This document shows positions 20,023 through 30,098 of a stretch of DNA of 64,000 nt, piece by piece. The stretch comes from an uncultured Marivita sp. Lineage in GTDB: Bacteria; Pseudomonadota; Alphaproteobacteria; Rhodobacterales; Rhodobacteraceae. Made by a program: the position numbers and the translations under genes. Within the stretch, counting starts at the first letter, position 1, and each line of letters opens with the position of its first letter. Location of the stretch: the NCBI RefSeq assembly GCF_947488135.1, contig NZ_CANKYW010000006.1, positions 184,226 to 248,225 on the forward strand, in the 5' to 3' direction. The notes under the pieces are model-generated. The model was not told the origin of the DNA and searched no databases. It saw only the letters and a list, made by a program, of their open reading frames with translations.

Positions 20023-20223
20023 ATGCCGAAGATGAAGACGAAGTCGAGCTGCAAAAAGCGGTTCAAGGTGACGGCCACGGGCCGCATCAAGGCGGGTCAG
20101 GCCGGCAAACGCCACGGCATGATCAAGCGCCACAAGAAGTTCATCCGCGACGCGCGCGGAACCACCGTGTTGTCCAAGGCTGATGAGCAGATCATCAAGC
20201 CGATGATGCCCTACGCGCGCTAA
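20023..20223 (+). CDS. rpmI: 50S ribosomal protein L35
   Basis: A 66-residue basic protein, [20 protein letters not shown] onward, matching L35 in full. AGGAGACGG lies upstream of its ATG. It is followed 12 bases later by rplT. infC is not in the immediate upstream region, which instead holds a roughly 110-base leader. Confidence 0.98.
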   Translation: MPKMKTKSSCKKRFKVTATGRIKAGQAGKRHGMIKRHKKFIRDARGTTVLSKADEQIIKPMMPYAR

Positions 20224-20235
20224 GGAGGAATTGAT

Positions 20236-20601
20236 ATGTCCCGAGTAAAAGGCGGAACCACAACGCACGCCCGTCACAAGAAGGTCATCAAGGCCGCCAA
20301 AGGTTACTATGGCCGCCGCAAGAACACCTTCAAGGTTGCACGTCAGGCCGTCGACAAGGCGAACCAGTACGCCACACGCGACCGCAAGAACCGCAAGCGC
20401 AATTTCCGCGCCCTGTGGATCCAGCGGATCAACGCCGCTGTACGGATGCACGACGAAGGCCTGACCTATTCGCGCTTCATCAACGGCCTGACGCTGGCCG
20501 GGATCGAAGTGGATCGCAAGGTGCTGGCCGATCTGGCCGTTCACGAGCCCGAAGCCTTCGGTGCAATCGTGGATCAGGCCAAGGGTGCCTTGGCCGCGTA
20601 A
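20236..20601 (+). CDS. rplT: 50S ribosomal protein L20
   Basis: A 121-residue early assembly protein that binds 23S rRNA. Typical blocks are [26 protein letters not shown] and the conserved C-terminal half with [20 protein letters not shown] overlaps the rpmI stop as its ribosome site. A strong intrinsic terminator follows. Confidence 0.98.
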   Translation: MSRVKGGTTTHARHKKVIKAAKGYYGRRKNTFKVARQAVDKANQYATRDRKNRKRNFRALWIQRINAAVRMHDEGLTYSRFINGLTLAGIEVDRKVLADLAVHEPEAFGAIVDQAKGALAA

Positions 20602-20621
20602 GCGACAGAGAGTTAGAATAG

Positions 20622-20653
20622 AAAAAGCCCCGCCGGATCAGCGGGGCTTTTTT
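20622..20653 (+). terminator. Intrinsic terminator of rpmI-rplT
   Basis: A 12-bp stem, AAAAAGCCCCGC / GCGGGGCTTTTT, around a 7-base loop (CGGATCA), followed by a further T. It lies 20 bases after the rplT stop and is the clearest terminator in the window. Confidence 0.95.
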
Positions 20654-20792
20654 GTTTCCAAGCCCTGTGTTTTGCCATCTGCGTTTGGCGAACCCGAATC
20701 CGCCGATCCTGCCGACCGACCAAAGTTTCCCTAGCGTCAAATCTTTCGCATTGGCACTGTTGTTCCAGTTCACAAGAAACTGGGAGGAAACC

Positions 20793-22592
20793 ATGCTTGA
20801 TTCTTCGCTGGCCGATCAGACGCAGGCCTTTCTCGACGATTTCGGCAAAGCGCTTGAACAGGGCGACATCGCCCGTGCGCAGGAGATGTTCGTCGGCGAC
20901 TGCTATTGGCGCGACCTTGTCACCTTCACCTGGAACATCAAGACGGTGGAGGGCAAAGATCAGGTCGAAGATATGCTCAGGCATCAGCTTTCCACGACCA
21001 AGCCGCGCAATTGGGCATTGGCCGAGGGCGAAGTGGTGACCGAAGACGGTGGCGTCACGACGGCGTGGATCACGTTTGAGACCGAAGTCGCGCGTGGATA
21101 TGGGCTGATCCGTCTGCGGGATGGCAAGATCTGGACGCTGTTGACCACGATGGTCGAACTCAAGGGACATGAAGAGCCAAAGGGTTTCGGCCGCCCGCTT
21201 GGGGCCAAACACGGCGCAGGTAAGAACCGGGAAACATGGGCCGAAGAACGCGAAAGAGAAGCTGCCGAGCTCGGCTATAGCAAGCAGCCCTATACGCTCA
21301 TCATTGGCGGCGGGCAGGGCGGGATCGCGCTCGGTGCGCGGCTGCGGCAGCTTGGCGTGCCCACGATCATTGTCGAGCGTAACGAACGGCCCGGCGACAG
21401 CTGGCGCAAGCGCTACAAGTCGCTCTGCCTGCACGACCCGGTCTGGTACGATCATCTGCCCTATATCAAGTTTCCCGAAAACTGGCCGGTCTTCGCGCCG
21501 AAGGACAAGATCGGGGACTGGCTCGAGATGTATACCAAGGTGATGGAGCTCAACTACTGGACCCGCACCACCGCCAAATCCGCGAGCTATGACGAGGACA
21601 AGAAGGAATGGACCGTCGTCGTCGACCGAGACGGCGAGGAGGTCACGCTCCGGCCCAAACAGCTGGTGATGGCCACAGGCATGTCTGGCAAGGCACGCAT
21701 TCCGGATTTCCCCGGCATGGACAGCTTCAAGGGCGACATGCACCATTCTTCGCAGCATCCCGGGCCAGACAAATACAAGGGCAAGAAATGCGTCGTGGTG
21801 GGGTCGAACAATTCGGCGCACGATATTTGCGCCGCGCTTTGGGAGCACGATGCCGACGTGACGATGGTGCAGCGGTCCTCCACCCACATCGTGCGATCCG
21901 ACACGCTGATGGAAATCGGTCTTGGCGATCTTTATTCCGAACGGGCGGTCAATGCCGGCGTAACCACGGAAAAGGCCGATCTCATCTTCGCCTCGCTTCC
22001 TTACGCGATCCTGCATGAATTCCAGATCCCGGCCTATGCCGCGATGAAAGAGCAGGACAAGGAGTTTTATGAGGGGTTGGAAAAGGCGGGCTTCTGGCTG
22101 GATTGGGGCGACGACGACTCGGGCCTCTTCATGAAGTACCTGCGCCGTGGATCGGGCTATTACATCGACGTGGGCGCGAGCCAGCTCATCATCGACGGAG
22201 AGGTCAAGCTAAAGCGCGGTCAGGTGACCGAGATCGTCGAAGACGGTCTGATCCTCGACACCGGCGAAAAGCTGGACGCTGACCTGATCGTCTTCGCCAC
22301 CGGCTACAATTCGATGAACGGCTGGGTGGCTGACCTGATGGGGCAGGACATGGCCGACAAGGTGGGCAAGGTCTGGGGTCTTGGCTCGAACACCACCAAG
22401 GATCCCGGTCCCTGGGAAGGCGAGCAGCGCAATATGTGGAAGCCGACGCAGCAGGAAAACCTTTGGTTCCACGGCGGCAATCTGCACCAGTCCCGGCATT
22501 ATTCGCAGTTCCTGGCGCTGCAACTGAAGGCGCGCATGGAAGGGATACCGACCCCGGTCTATGCGCTGCAGGAGGTGCATCACCTGTCCTGA
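20793..22592 (+). CDS. NAD(P)/FAD-dependent monooxygenase-like protein with N-terminal SnoaL-like domain
   Basis: A 599-residue two-part protein. Residues 1 to about 135 look like a SnoaL/NTF2 fold; residues from about 165 are a flavin monooxygenase domain with FAD motif GGGQGG (about 171-177), the FMO-like fingerprint FKGDMHHSSQHPG near 312, a second nucleotide motif VVGSNNSAHD (Asn-Asn in place of Gly) near 334, and VFATGYNS. GGGAGG precedes the ATG. Relatives are annotated as Baeyer-Villiger or YUCCA-like monooxygenases; the substrate is not deducible. Confidence 0.88.
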   Translation: MLDSSLADQTQAFLDDFGKALEQGDIARAQEMFVGDCYWRDLVTFTWNIKTVEGKDQVEDMLRHQLSTTKPRNWALAEGEVVTEDGGVTTAWITFETEVARGYGLIRLRDGKIWTLLTTMVELKGHEEPKGFGRPLGAKHGAGKNRETWAEEREREAAELGYSKQPYTLIIGGGQGGIALGARLRQLGVPTIIVERNERPGDSWRKRYKSLCLHDPVWYDHLPYIKFPENWPVFAPKDKIGDWLEMYTKVMELNYWTRTTAKSASYDEDKKEWTVVVDRDGEEVTLRPKQLVMATGMSGKARIPDFPGMDSFKGDMHHSSQHPGPDKYKGKKCVVVGSNNSAHDICAALWEHDADVTMVQRSSTHIVRSDTLMEIGLGDLYSERAVNAGVTTEKADLIFASLPYAILHEFQIPAYAAMKEQDKEFYEGLEKAGFWLDWGDDDSGLFMKYLRRGSGYYIDVGASQLIIDGEVKLKRGQVTEIVEDGLILDTGEKLDADLIVFATGYNSMNGWVADLMGQDMADKVGKVWGLGSNTTKDPGPWEGEQRNMWKPTQQENLWFHGGNLHQSRHYSQFLALQLKARMEGIPTPVYALQEVHHLS

Positions 22593-22679
22593 CGCACCGG
22601 ATGCCGCGGCCTGCGCCGCCCACGCATACGTGAACCCTGCGCGCTGGACACTTGGCCCGCAGGGCATAAACCGACTGTC

Positions 22680-23657
22680 ATGATCAATCGACGTATCTTC
22701 ATCGCCGCCTCGGGGTCAGCTCTTTGCATGCCCTTCATCGGTCGCGCTCAGACCGATGATCTTCGGTCGGCCATCGCAGAGTTACCGCAACTCCATTCGA
22801 TCCAGATCAGCCGTGGCGCGGATACGCTCTTCGCCGAGGCGCCGCGCGGGCCGGGGCTGGAGCGCCTCGCCAACATCAAATCCTGCTCGAAAAGCGTTGT
22901 CGCGCTCTTGCTGGGGGCGGCCATCGACCGGGGGGAGGTGCCGTCTGTCTCTGCGCCTTTGTCGGATGTCGCGCCCGGAATATTACCGGCCAACGCTACG
23001 CCCGGAGCAGGAGACATCACGCTGGAAGACCTCGTGACCTTGCGGGCAGGGCTCGAACGCACGTCGGGGCCAAATTACGGTGCATGGGTCAATTCCCGTA
23101 ATTGGCTGGCCGATGCCTTGTCCCGTCCGATGGTCGCCGAACCGGGGGGGCAGATGCTCTACTCCACCGGCTCGACGCATATCCTTGGCGCTGCCTTGAC
23201 CGAGGCGACGGGGCAAAGCCTGCTGGCGCAAGCCCGCGAACGGCTGGGCAGACCGCTCGGCATCGAGATCCCGCCGTGGACGCGTGATCCGCAGGGGTAC
23301 TACATGGGGGGCAACAACATGGCCCTGAGCCCGACCGCGATGCTCAAGATCGCCAAGCTGATGCGCGATGACGGGCGGTACGACGGTGAGCAGATCATCC
23401 CACAAAGCTGGATCGCCGCCTCGACGGTGCCCCATGCAAGATCGCCGTGGTCCGGATTGGCCTATGGCTATGGCTGGTTCCTTTCGCCCTCGGGCTACAC
23501 TCTGGCGCGCGGCTATGGCGGTCAGATCATCGCATCTCACAAGGAGCGCGACCTCGCAGTGGCGATCACCTCTGATCCCAACCAACCTGCGCGGTCGGGC
23601 GGGTACTTCGGCGATCTCATGCGACTTCTCGAAGGTCCGGTAATGGCGCTCGCCTGA
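22680..23657 (+). CDS. Exported serine hydrolase (beta-lactamase / class C family)
   Basis: A 325-residue penicillin-binding-like hydrolase. The N-terminal MINRRIFIAASGSALCMPFIGRA looks like a Tat or Sec signal (Arg-Arg pair, hydrophobic core, Ala before the mature QTDD). The nucleophile motif SxxK is Ser68-Lys71 (SCSK); Tyr-containing NYGAWVNS and a late GYGGQ segment fit the other active-site elements. It may be an esterase or peptidase rather than a true beta-lactamase. Confidence 0.85.
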   Translation: MINRRIFIAASGSALCMPFIGRAQTDDLRSAIAELPQLHSIQISRGADTLFAEAPRGPGLERLANIKSCSKSVVALLLGAAIDRGEVPSVSAPLSDVAPGILPANATPGAGDITLEDLVTLRAGLERTSGPNYGAWVNSRNWLADALSRPMVAEPGGQMLYSTGSTHILGAALTEATGQSLLAQARERLGRPLGIEIPPWTRDPQGYYMGGNNMALSPTAMLKIAKLMRDDGRYDGEQIIPQSWIAASTVPHARSPWSGLAYGYGWFLSPSGYTLARGYGGQIIASHKERDLAVAITSDPNQPARSGGYFGDLMRLLEGPVMALA

Positions 23658-23725
23658 GGCGACACCACTTGCCTTCGCCTGCCGCGCACGCAACATGGGC
23701 CAAAGACCCGTTTTGCGAGGCTCAG

Positions 23726-25210
23726 ATGCCAATAGCCCCTCTCTGGTTGCTTGTCGCCCTTCAGGCCACCGTGTCCGCCGCCTCCATGGTGGTGGAGATC
23801 GTCGCGGGGCGCATGCTTGCGCCCTATGTGGGCATGTCGCTCTACACCTGGACCTCGGTCATCGCCGTGGTTCTTGCGGGCTTTTCAGCGGGGCATTGGT
23901 GGGGTGGGCGATTGGCGGACCGGACGGGGATCAACCCCATGTCCGCGACCGGCTGGGCTCTTGTGGCTGCGGCTTTGACCACGGCATTGGCAAGCTTTGC
24001 GCTGCGTGCGTCGGCCGAACCGGTGCTGACCGCCTTCCCGCAGCCGGTCTGGGGCATCACAGGCCTCACGCTCGCCGCGTTCTTTCTGCCGTCGCTGTTC
24101 GCAGGGATCCCGGCGCCGCTTCTAACGCAGGTGTCGCTGTCCGGTCCGTCCCGTCAGGGGCAGGCGCTGGGCGCGATGTTCGCCTCGGGGGCCATCGGAG
24201 CGATTGTCGGCACGCTTCTGGCGGGCTTCTTCTTTATCTCGTGGCTGGGAAGCCTTTGGACGCTTGCCACGGTCACCCTCGTCTACAGCGCGGGCGCCGC
24301 CTTGTGTTTCGTGCTGGCCAGACGCGCCCGCACGCTGCATGCCGTGACCTTGCTGGCGCTTGTCGGGCTCGCCGGTGCCACGGCGTTTTCGCCGAACCCC
24401 TGTCACGTCGAAAGCCGGTATTTCTGCCTTCAAAGCGTCGATATCTCTGCCGATCCGTCGCGCGTCACCCGGGCCATGGTGATCGACCACATGGTGCATG
24501 GGATTTCGGCGGAGAACGCACCGGATGTGATGTTCACCGACCATGCCGCGATGCTGGATGCACTGGCCCGGCTGCGCGCGCCGAACGCGACGCCGTCACG
24601 GTTCCTGATCGGTGGAGGCAACTACGCGCTGCCCCGTGCGTTTGCGCAGCGCGGACTGACCACGACAACCGTCGCCGAGATCGACCCCGCCGTGACGGAA
24701 CTGGCCGCGCGCGACTTCTGGTTCGATCCAACGACCACGCGCGTGCTCCACATGGATGCGCGTCGCGCGCTTTTGACCGATGAAACGCGCTACGATGCCA
24801 TCCTCGGGGACGCGTTCACCGACGTGGCCGTGCCGCAGCACCTCGTCACACAGGAATTCTTCAGCCTTGTCCGGTCGCGGATGACACCCGACGGCAGCTA
24901 CCTGATGAACGTCATCGATTACGCGGACCGGATGCAGGCGATCGGTAGCGTTGTCAAAACCCTCCAGACGGTGTTTCCGGTGGTCGAGGTCTGGGCCGAA
25001 GCCCGTCGTCCCGAACTTGGCGAGCGTGTCGTCATGGTGATTGCGGCGGGCATGTCGGAGACCTCCGTCGACAGCTTCACCGTTCCGGCGCCGGACCGCA
25101 CCACCTTTGCAGCGCTCGGTCCCGGATTTGTCGATCAGATCGCGGCGGCGGGCACGCTTCTGACCGACGATTACGCGCCGATCGACCGGCTTGTCGGGCC
25201 GCGCGATTGA
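23726..25210 (+). CDS. Fused MFS-like membrane / spermidine synthase-like protein
   Basis: About 494 residues. The N-terminal half has six or seven membrane helices starting LWLLVALQATVSAASMVVEIVAGRML; the C-terminal half is a spermidine-synthase-like Rossmann domain (GGGNYALPRAF, then VAEIDPAVTELA and LGDAFTDVAVPQHL). Such fusions are widespread, but their reaction is not settled; the aminopropyltransferase residues are only partly matched. An alternative TTG start at 23669 would add 19 residues. Confidence 0.85.
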   Translation: MPIAPLWLLVALQATVSAASMVVEIVAGRMLAPYVGMSLYTWTSVIAVVLAGFSAGHWWGGRLADRTGINPMSATGWALVAAALTTALASFALRASAEPVLTAFPQPVWGITGLTLAAFFLPSLFAGIPAPLLTQVSLSGPSRQGQALGAMFASGAIGAIVGTLLAGFFFISWLGSLWTLATVTLVYSAGAALCFVLARRARTLHAVTLLALVGLAGATAFSPNPCHVESRYFCLQSVDISADPSRVTRAMVIDHMVHGISAENAPDVMFTDHAAMLDALARLRAPNATPSRFLIGGGNYALPRAFAQRGLTTTTVAEIDPAVTELAARDFWFDPTTTRVLHMDARRALLTDETRYDAILGDAFTDVAVPQHLVTQEFFSLVRSRMTPDGSYLMNVIDYADRMQAIGSVVKTLQTVFPVVEVWAEARRPELGERVVMVIAAGMSETSVDSFTVPAPDRTTFAALGPGFVDQIAAAGTLLTDDYAPIDRLVGPRD

Positions 25211-25330
25211 GGCGCCTACACTGAAACCCCGGTTTTCCAGCCCCAGAAAGAAGGGCGCGCTCCATTGGGGTCGTCTTGCGTCCCTGCACCGGGGCGGCTA
25301 GGGAAAGCACGACACGAGCCGGAGGGTGAC

Positions 25331-26404
25331 ATGGACGATCTGCGCGACAAGTATATTGGGCTGATTGCGGCGGCGGACAGCGAAGCGGCGCTGGAAGATC
25401 TGCGCGTGCAGGCCGTCGGCAAGAAGGGCGAGATCAGCCTGAAAATGCGCGAGTTGGGCAAGATGAGCCCCGAGGAACGTCAGGTCGCCGGTCCTGCGCT
25501 CAATGCATTGAAAGACGAAATCAATTCGGCTCTGGCGGCGAAGAAAGCCGCCCTCGAAGATGCGGCGCTCGATGAGCGTCTGCGCGGTGAGTGGCTGGAC
25601 GTGACATTGCCCGGCCGGACGCGGCGCATGGGCACGATCCACCCGATCAGCCAAGTGACCGAAGAGGTCACGGCGATCTTCGCGGATATGGGCTTTTCCG
25701 TCGCCGAAGGACCGCAGATCGACACTGACTGGTACAATTTCGACGCGCTGAACATTCCGGGCCATCACCCTGCGCGGGCCGAGATGGACACGTTCTACAT
25801 GCACCGTGCCGAGGGCGACAACCGCCCGCCGCACGTCCTGCGGACCCACACCTCGCCGGTGCAGATCCGGTCGATGGAAAAGACCGGCGCGCCGATCCGT
25901 GTCATCGCGCCGGGCCGCGTCTACCGCGCCGATTACGACCAGACCCACACGCCGATGTTCCACCAGGTCGAGGGCCTTGCCATCGACAAGGATATCTCCA
26001 TGGCGAACCTGAAATGGGTGCTGGAGGAATTCGTGAAGGCGTATTTTGAGGTCGACGATGTCGAACTCCGTTTCCGCGCCTCGCATTTTCCCTTCACCGA
26101 ACCCTCGGCCGAGGTGGACATCCGCTGTTCCTGGGAGGGTGGGTCGCTCAAGGTGGGCGAGGGCGATGACTGGCTCGAAATCCTCGGCTCGGGCATGGTG
26201 CATCCCAAGGTTTTGCAGAACGCAGGCGTGAACCCTGACGAATGGCAGGGCTTTGCCTTCGGCATGGGCATCGACCGCATCGCAATGCTGAAATACGGCA
26301 TCCCCGACCTGCGCGCCTTCTTCGATTCAGACCTCCGCTGGCTGCGCCACTACGGCTTCGCCGCTTTGGACGTGCCGACGCTGCATGGGGGGCTGAGTGG
26401 GTGA
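25331..26404 (+). CDS. pheS: Phenylalanine--tRNA ligase alpha subunit
   Basis: A 357-residue class II synthetase catalytic chain. The N-terminal coiled-coil region is followed by class II motif 2 ([13 protein letters not shown]) and motif 3 ([21 protein letters not shown]). The start was chosen at MDDLRDKY because GGAGGGTGAC lies just upstream. Its TGA overlaps a GTG of an A+T-rich frame that separates it from pheT. Confidence 0.97.
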   Translation: MDDLRDKYIGLIAAADSEAALEDLRVQAVGKKGEISLKMRELGKMSPEERQVAGPALNALKDEINSALAAKKAALEDAALDERLRGEWLDVTLPGRTRRMGTIHPISQVTEEVTAIFADMGFSVAEGPQIDTDWYNFDALNIPGHHPARAEMDTFYMHRAEGDNRPPHVLRTHTSPVQIRSMEKTGAPIRVIAPGRVYRADYDQTHTPMFHQVEGLAIDKDISMANLKWVLEEFVKAYFEVDDVELRFRASHFPFTEPSAEVDIRCSWEGGSLKVGEGDDWLEILGSGMVHPKVLQNAGVNPDEWQGFAFGMGIDRIAMLKYGIPDLRAFFDSDLRWLRHYGFAALDVPTLHGGLSG

Positions 26405-26976
26405 ACAGAGAACGAAAGTTTCACTATCTAGAAGTGAACCGTGGCCGCTATTTGTGTCTTAGGCATGGAGGTTTTTGCGATGGATCCGACGGCTATCAAA
26501 AATGTTGCCCTGCCTGCAGTAAATCTGTGAAAGGTTTCTACTCGCACGTCATTCCAAATAAAATTGATCGCATTTTGCACTTAGTAAATGGCCTACAAGG
26601 GAGGTCGAAACGTAACGTTGCCATGGTATCGACACTAGTGGCTGGCGTTGCGGCATTATCGGTGTTGGGAAATTCTGACAACTTGCCAGAATTAATCAAA
26701 ATGGCTGATAGGTGCAGCAATGCGAATACTTGGCACGGAATTGTTCAAGTTAGCGTAGCTGCTCTTATTGCAAGCATAGGATTTTTTGCTGCCTCAATGT
26801 CGCATATTCCACAAGTTAAACAGGGGAATTTAGGAGAAAAGACAATTGGGGAATGGGAAAAGCTACTTGTAAAGGAATTGGAGAAACTGGAGCTCTTGTC
26901 TTGGCTCGGTGGGTCTACATTCATAGTAGCGGCATTTCTTCTCTTCATTTCAGTTTTCTTGCCTGTTTTTTGCTGA
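26401..26976 (+). CDS. A+T-rich membrane protein gene inserted between pheS and pheT, probably frameshifted
   Basis: The open frame could run from GTG 26401, overlapping the pheS stop, to give 191 residues with a cysteine-rich head and hydrophobic segments at about 76-90, 118-136 and 170-190. However, the best ribosome site (GGAGG at 26467-26471) serves an ATG at 26480 in another frame, encoding [16 protein letters not shown] before TGA at 26528. Restoring one base there joins it to [16 protein letters not shown] in the main frame. I therefore suspect a one-base deletion, or less likely programmed frameshifting. Base composition is far lower in G+C than its neighbours, suggesting transfer. 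I do not recognise the family. Confidence 0.6.
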   Translation: MNRERKFHYLEVNRGRYLCLRHGGFCDGSDGYQKCCPACSKSVKGFYSHVIPNKIDRILHLVNGLQGRSKRNVAMVSTLVAGVAALSVLGNSDNLPELIKMADRCSNANTWHGIVQVSVAALIASIGFFAASMSHIPQVKQGNLGEKTIGEWEKLLVKELEKLELLSWLGGSTFIVAAFLLFISVFLPVFC

Positions 26977-26986
26977 GGATCAAACT

Positions 26987-29383
26987 ATGAAATTCACCCT
27001 CTCCTGGCTGAAGAAACACCTCGACACCACCGCAACCGTGGACGAGATCACCTATGCCCTGACCGATCTGGGCCTTGAGGTCGAAGGCGTCGAAAACCCG
27101 GCGGATAGGCTCAAGACGTTTACGCTGGCTAAAGTGAAGCACGCCGAGCAGCATCCCGATGCCGACCGGTTGCGCGTCTGCACCGTCGAGACCGACGAGG
27201 GCGACAAGCAGATTGTCTGCGGTGCCCCGAACGCGCGGGCGGGGATCACGGTTGTGTTGGCCAAGCCGGGCGACTACGTGCCGGGCATCGACGTGACGCT
27301 CAGCGTCGGCAACATCCGCGGCGTCGAGAGCCACGGGATGATGGCCTCCGAGCGCGAGCTTGAACTCTCCGACGAACATGACGGTATTATCGAACTGCCG
27401 TCCGGCGAGGTAGGCCAGAAATTCATCGATTGGCTGGCCGAAAACGACCCCGCCAAGGTGGATCCGGTGATCGAGATCGCCATCACCCCCAACCGCCCCG
27501 ACGCCCTGGGCGTGCAGGGTATCGCCCGCGATCTGGCGGCGCGGGGGCTTGGCAAACTCAAGACACGTGACGTGGAGCCGGTGCCTGTCAGCTTCACCGC
27601 CGACACCAAGGTGGTGATCGACGACGACACGCTGGACGGATGCCCTCTGTTCTGCGGACGCATCATTCGTGGTGTCAAGAACGGCCCAAGCCCGCAATGG
27701 CTTCAGGACGCGCTGCGCGCCATCGGGTTGCGCCCGATCAACTTTCTTGTCGATGTGACCAACTATTTCACCTACGACCGCAACCGCCCCTTGCACGTCT
27801 TCGATATGGCCAAGGTGACAGGCGATCTGCGCGTACACCGTGCTGCGGGTGGTGAGGAATTGTTGGCGCTGGACGGCAAGACCTACACGCTCCAACCCGG
27901 CCAGATGGTGATTTCCGACGCCAAGGGCCCGGAGAGCATCGCCGGTGTCATGGGTGGTGAAGAGACCGGCTGCACCGACGAGACCACCGATGTGTTCGTC
28001 GAAAGCGCCTACTGGGACCCGATCCAGATCGCCTATACGGGCCGTGCGCTCAAGATCAACTCGGATGCGCGCTACCGGTTTGAACGCGGTGTCGATCCGG
28101 CCTTTACGCCCGAAGGTCTGGAACTTGCCGTGCGCATGATCGTCGATCACGCAGGCGGCGAGGCGTCCGACCTGATCCAGGCCGGAGCCGTGCCCGACAC
28201 CTCCCGCGCCTACAAGCTCGATCCGGCGCGGGTGATCTCGCTTGTTGGCATGGAAATCCCCGAATCCGAACAGCGCCAGACACTCACCGCGCTTGGCTTC
28301 CGTCTTGAGGGGAACATGGCGCATGTGCCGTCTTGGCGCCCCGATGTGATGGGCGAGGCCGACCTCGTGGAAGAGGTCGCGCGCATCGCATCGCTGACCA
28401 AGCTTCAAGGCAAGCCGATGCGCCGCACCGATCCCGGTGTGCCAAAGCCGATCCTGTCCCCGATGCAGCGCCGCGAACGCGCTGCGCGGCGGACTGCGGC
28501 CGCGTTGGGTTACAATGAATGCGTCACCTACAGCTTCATCGACAAGGCCGCGGCAGAGCTGTTCGGCGGCGGTGATGATGCGACCATGCTGGCGAACCCG
28601 ATCAGTTCGGAGATGAGCCATATGCGTCCCGCGCTCCTGCCGGGATTGCTTCAGGCCGCAGCCCGCAACCAGGCCCGCGGTTTCATGGACCTGGCCCTGT
28701 TCGAGTTGGGGCACGCGTTCCACGGCGGTGAACCCGAGGAGCAGCACCTGCTGCTGTCCGGTCTGCTGATCGGGCGCACCGGTCCGAAAGATGTTCACGG
28801 AACGTCACGTGCCGTCGATCTCTTCGACGTCAAGGCCGATGCCGAGGCGATCCTCGCAGCGATGGGCGCACCGGCCAAAACACAGATCCTGCGCGGGGCA
28901 AGCGATTGGTGGCATCCGGGACGGCATGGCATGATCTGCCTCGGTCCGAAAAAGGTGCTGGGTGTGTTCGGCGAATTGCATCCGAAGGTCGTCAAGGCGA
29001 TGGACATCAAGGGATCGGCTGTCGCCTTCACCCTCTGGCCGCAGGACATCCCGATGCCCCGCAAGACCGGTGCGACGCGCCCGGCGCTGGTGCTCAATGA
29101 CCTGCAAGCCGTCGAACGGGATTTTGCCTTTGTCGTCGATAGCGACGTTGCCGCCTTGGATTTGATGAACGCAGCGGCCGGTGCGGACAAGGCGCTGATT
29201 GCGGACGTGCGGCTCTTCGATGAATTCATCGGCGGGTCCTTAGGCGAGGGCAAGAAATCCCTTGCCATCACCGTGCGCCTGCAACCGACAGGGGGCACGC
29301 TCAAGGAAGCGGATATCGATGCAGTGGGCAAGAAGATCGTTGAGAAAGTGTCCAAGGCCACCGGCGGCGTCTTGCGCGGCTGA
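26987..29383 (+). CDS. pheT: Phenylalanine--tRNA ligase beta subunit
   Basis: A 798-residue beta chain. Order of domains: N-terminal MKFTLSWLKKHLD, an OB-fold tRNA-binding domain (about 40-150), the B3/B4 editing region, B5 (around 400-475), a catalytic-like core (MRPALLPGLLQAAARNQARG) and a C-terminal ferredoxin-like anticodon-binding domain. It starts ten bases after the inserted membrane gene, with GAGGATC as the ribosome site, so it may still be read from the pheS promoter through the insert. Confidence 0.97.
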   Translation: MKFTLSWLKKHLDTTATVDEITYALTDLGLEVEGVENPADRLKTFTLAKVKHAEQHPDADRLRVCTVETDEGDKQIVCGAPNARAGITVVLAKPGDYVPGIDVTLSVGNIRGVESHGMMASERELELSDEHDGIIELPSGEVGQKFIDWLAENDPAKVDPVIEIAITPNRPDALGVQGIARDLAARGLGKLKTRDVEPVPVSFTADTKVVIDDDTLDGCPLFCGRIIRGVKNGPSPQWLQDALRAIGLRPINFLVDVTNYFTYDRNRPLHVFDMAKVTGDLRVHRAAGGEELLALDGKTYTLQPGQMVISDAKGPESIAGVMGGEETGCTDETTDVFVESAYWDPIQIAYTGRALKINSDARYRFERGVDPAFTPEGLELAVRMIVDHAGGEASDLIQAGAVPDTSRAYKLDPARVISLVGMEIPESEQRQTLTALGFRLEGNMAHVPSWRPDVMGEADLVEEVARIASLTKLQGKPMRRTDPGVPKPILSPMQRRERAARRTAAALGYNECVTYSFIDKAAAELFGGGDDATMLANPISSEMSHMRPALLPGLLQAAARNQARGFMDLALFELGHAFHGGEPEEQHLLLSGLLIGRTGPKDVHGTSRAVDLFDVKADAEAILAAMGAPAKTQILRGASDWWHPGRHGMICLGPKKVLGVFGELHPKVVKAMDIKGSAVAFTLWPQDIPMPRKTGATRPALVLNDLQAVERDFAFVVDSDVAALDLMNAAAGADKALIADVRLFDEFIGGSLGEGKKSLAITVRLQPTGGTLKEADIDAVGKKIVEKVSKATGGVLRG

Positions 29384-29409
29384 CGGCTCCTAAGGAGACG
29401 GAGATACCT

Positions 29410-30042
29410 ATGTATACGTCTGCGAAGTTCTGGGATCGCATCGCGGACAAATACGCGGCATCGCCGATCCGCAATCCCGAGGCCTATGAGGCGACGCTGG
29501 ATCAAGTGCGTGCGCTTCTGAAGCCAGAAGACACAGTGCTGGAGTTGGGCTGCGGCACGGGGTCAACGGCCTTGGCGCTGGCACCCAGCGTGGCGCGCAT
29601 CGTGGCCACGGACGTGTCCGAAGCGATGCTGGGCAAGGGCCGCGAAAAGGCACGCGGCCAAGGCACGACCAATGTCGAGTTTCGCCAGGCGGATGCAGCG
29701 GATGCTCCCGATGGGCCGTTCGACGCGGTGCTGGCGTTCAACCTGCTTCACCTTCTCGAAGACATGGACAGCGCCCTCGATGAAATCGCCGCCCGTACCA
29801 AGTCGGGCGGGTATTTCGTCTCAAAGACCTTTTGCATGCCGGAACGTCGCAACCTGATCTGGTGGTTTATCCAAATCGGCCTTCCCATCATGCAGGCCGT
29901 CGGAAAAGCCCCCTATTTCGCCAAGCTGACAACGGATGACCTCGACGCGGCGATCCGTCATGCGGGGTTCGAGATCATCGAGACCCAGATGGCACCCGGC
30001 AAGGATCCGCGGCGGACAGTTGTGGCCCGTCGGGTGGATTGA
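29410..30042 (+). CDS. Class I SAM-dependent methyltransferase
   Basis: A 210-residue methyltransferase with motif I VLELGCGTGSTALALA near residues 41-56, the acidic end of strand 2 in VATDVSEAML, and FDAVLAFNLLHLLEDM as motif IV. AAGGAGACGG precedes the ATG. Substrate unknown. It follows pheT by 26 bases and overlaps the upstream part of the ytoQ region only in an alternative start. Confidence 0.87.
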   Translation: MYTSAKFWDRIADKYAASPIRNPEAYEATLDQVRALLKPEDTVLELGCGTGSTALALAPSVARIVATDVSEAMLGKGREKARGQGTTNVEFRQADAADAPDGPFDAVLAFNLLHLLEDMDSALDEIAARTKSGGYFVSKTFCMPERRNLIWWFIQIGLPIMQAVGKAPYFAKLTTDDLDAAIRHAGFEIIETQMAPGKDPRRTVVARRVD

Positions 30043-30098
30043 TTGGCTTTCTTCCCGATCCGCGCTACCCCTTTCATCAACAGAAAAGGAGAAGTCCC

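Noticed and set aside
25211..25330. Attenuator or T-box ahead of pheS
   Set aside because: No leader peptide rich in Phe codons and no T-box core were visible.
26945..28798. A 617-codon open frame on the - strand
   Set aside because: It is antisense to pheT, whose identity is certain, and has no recognisable domains.
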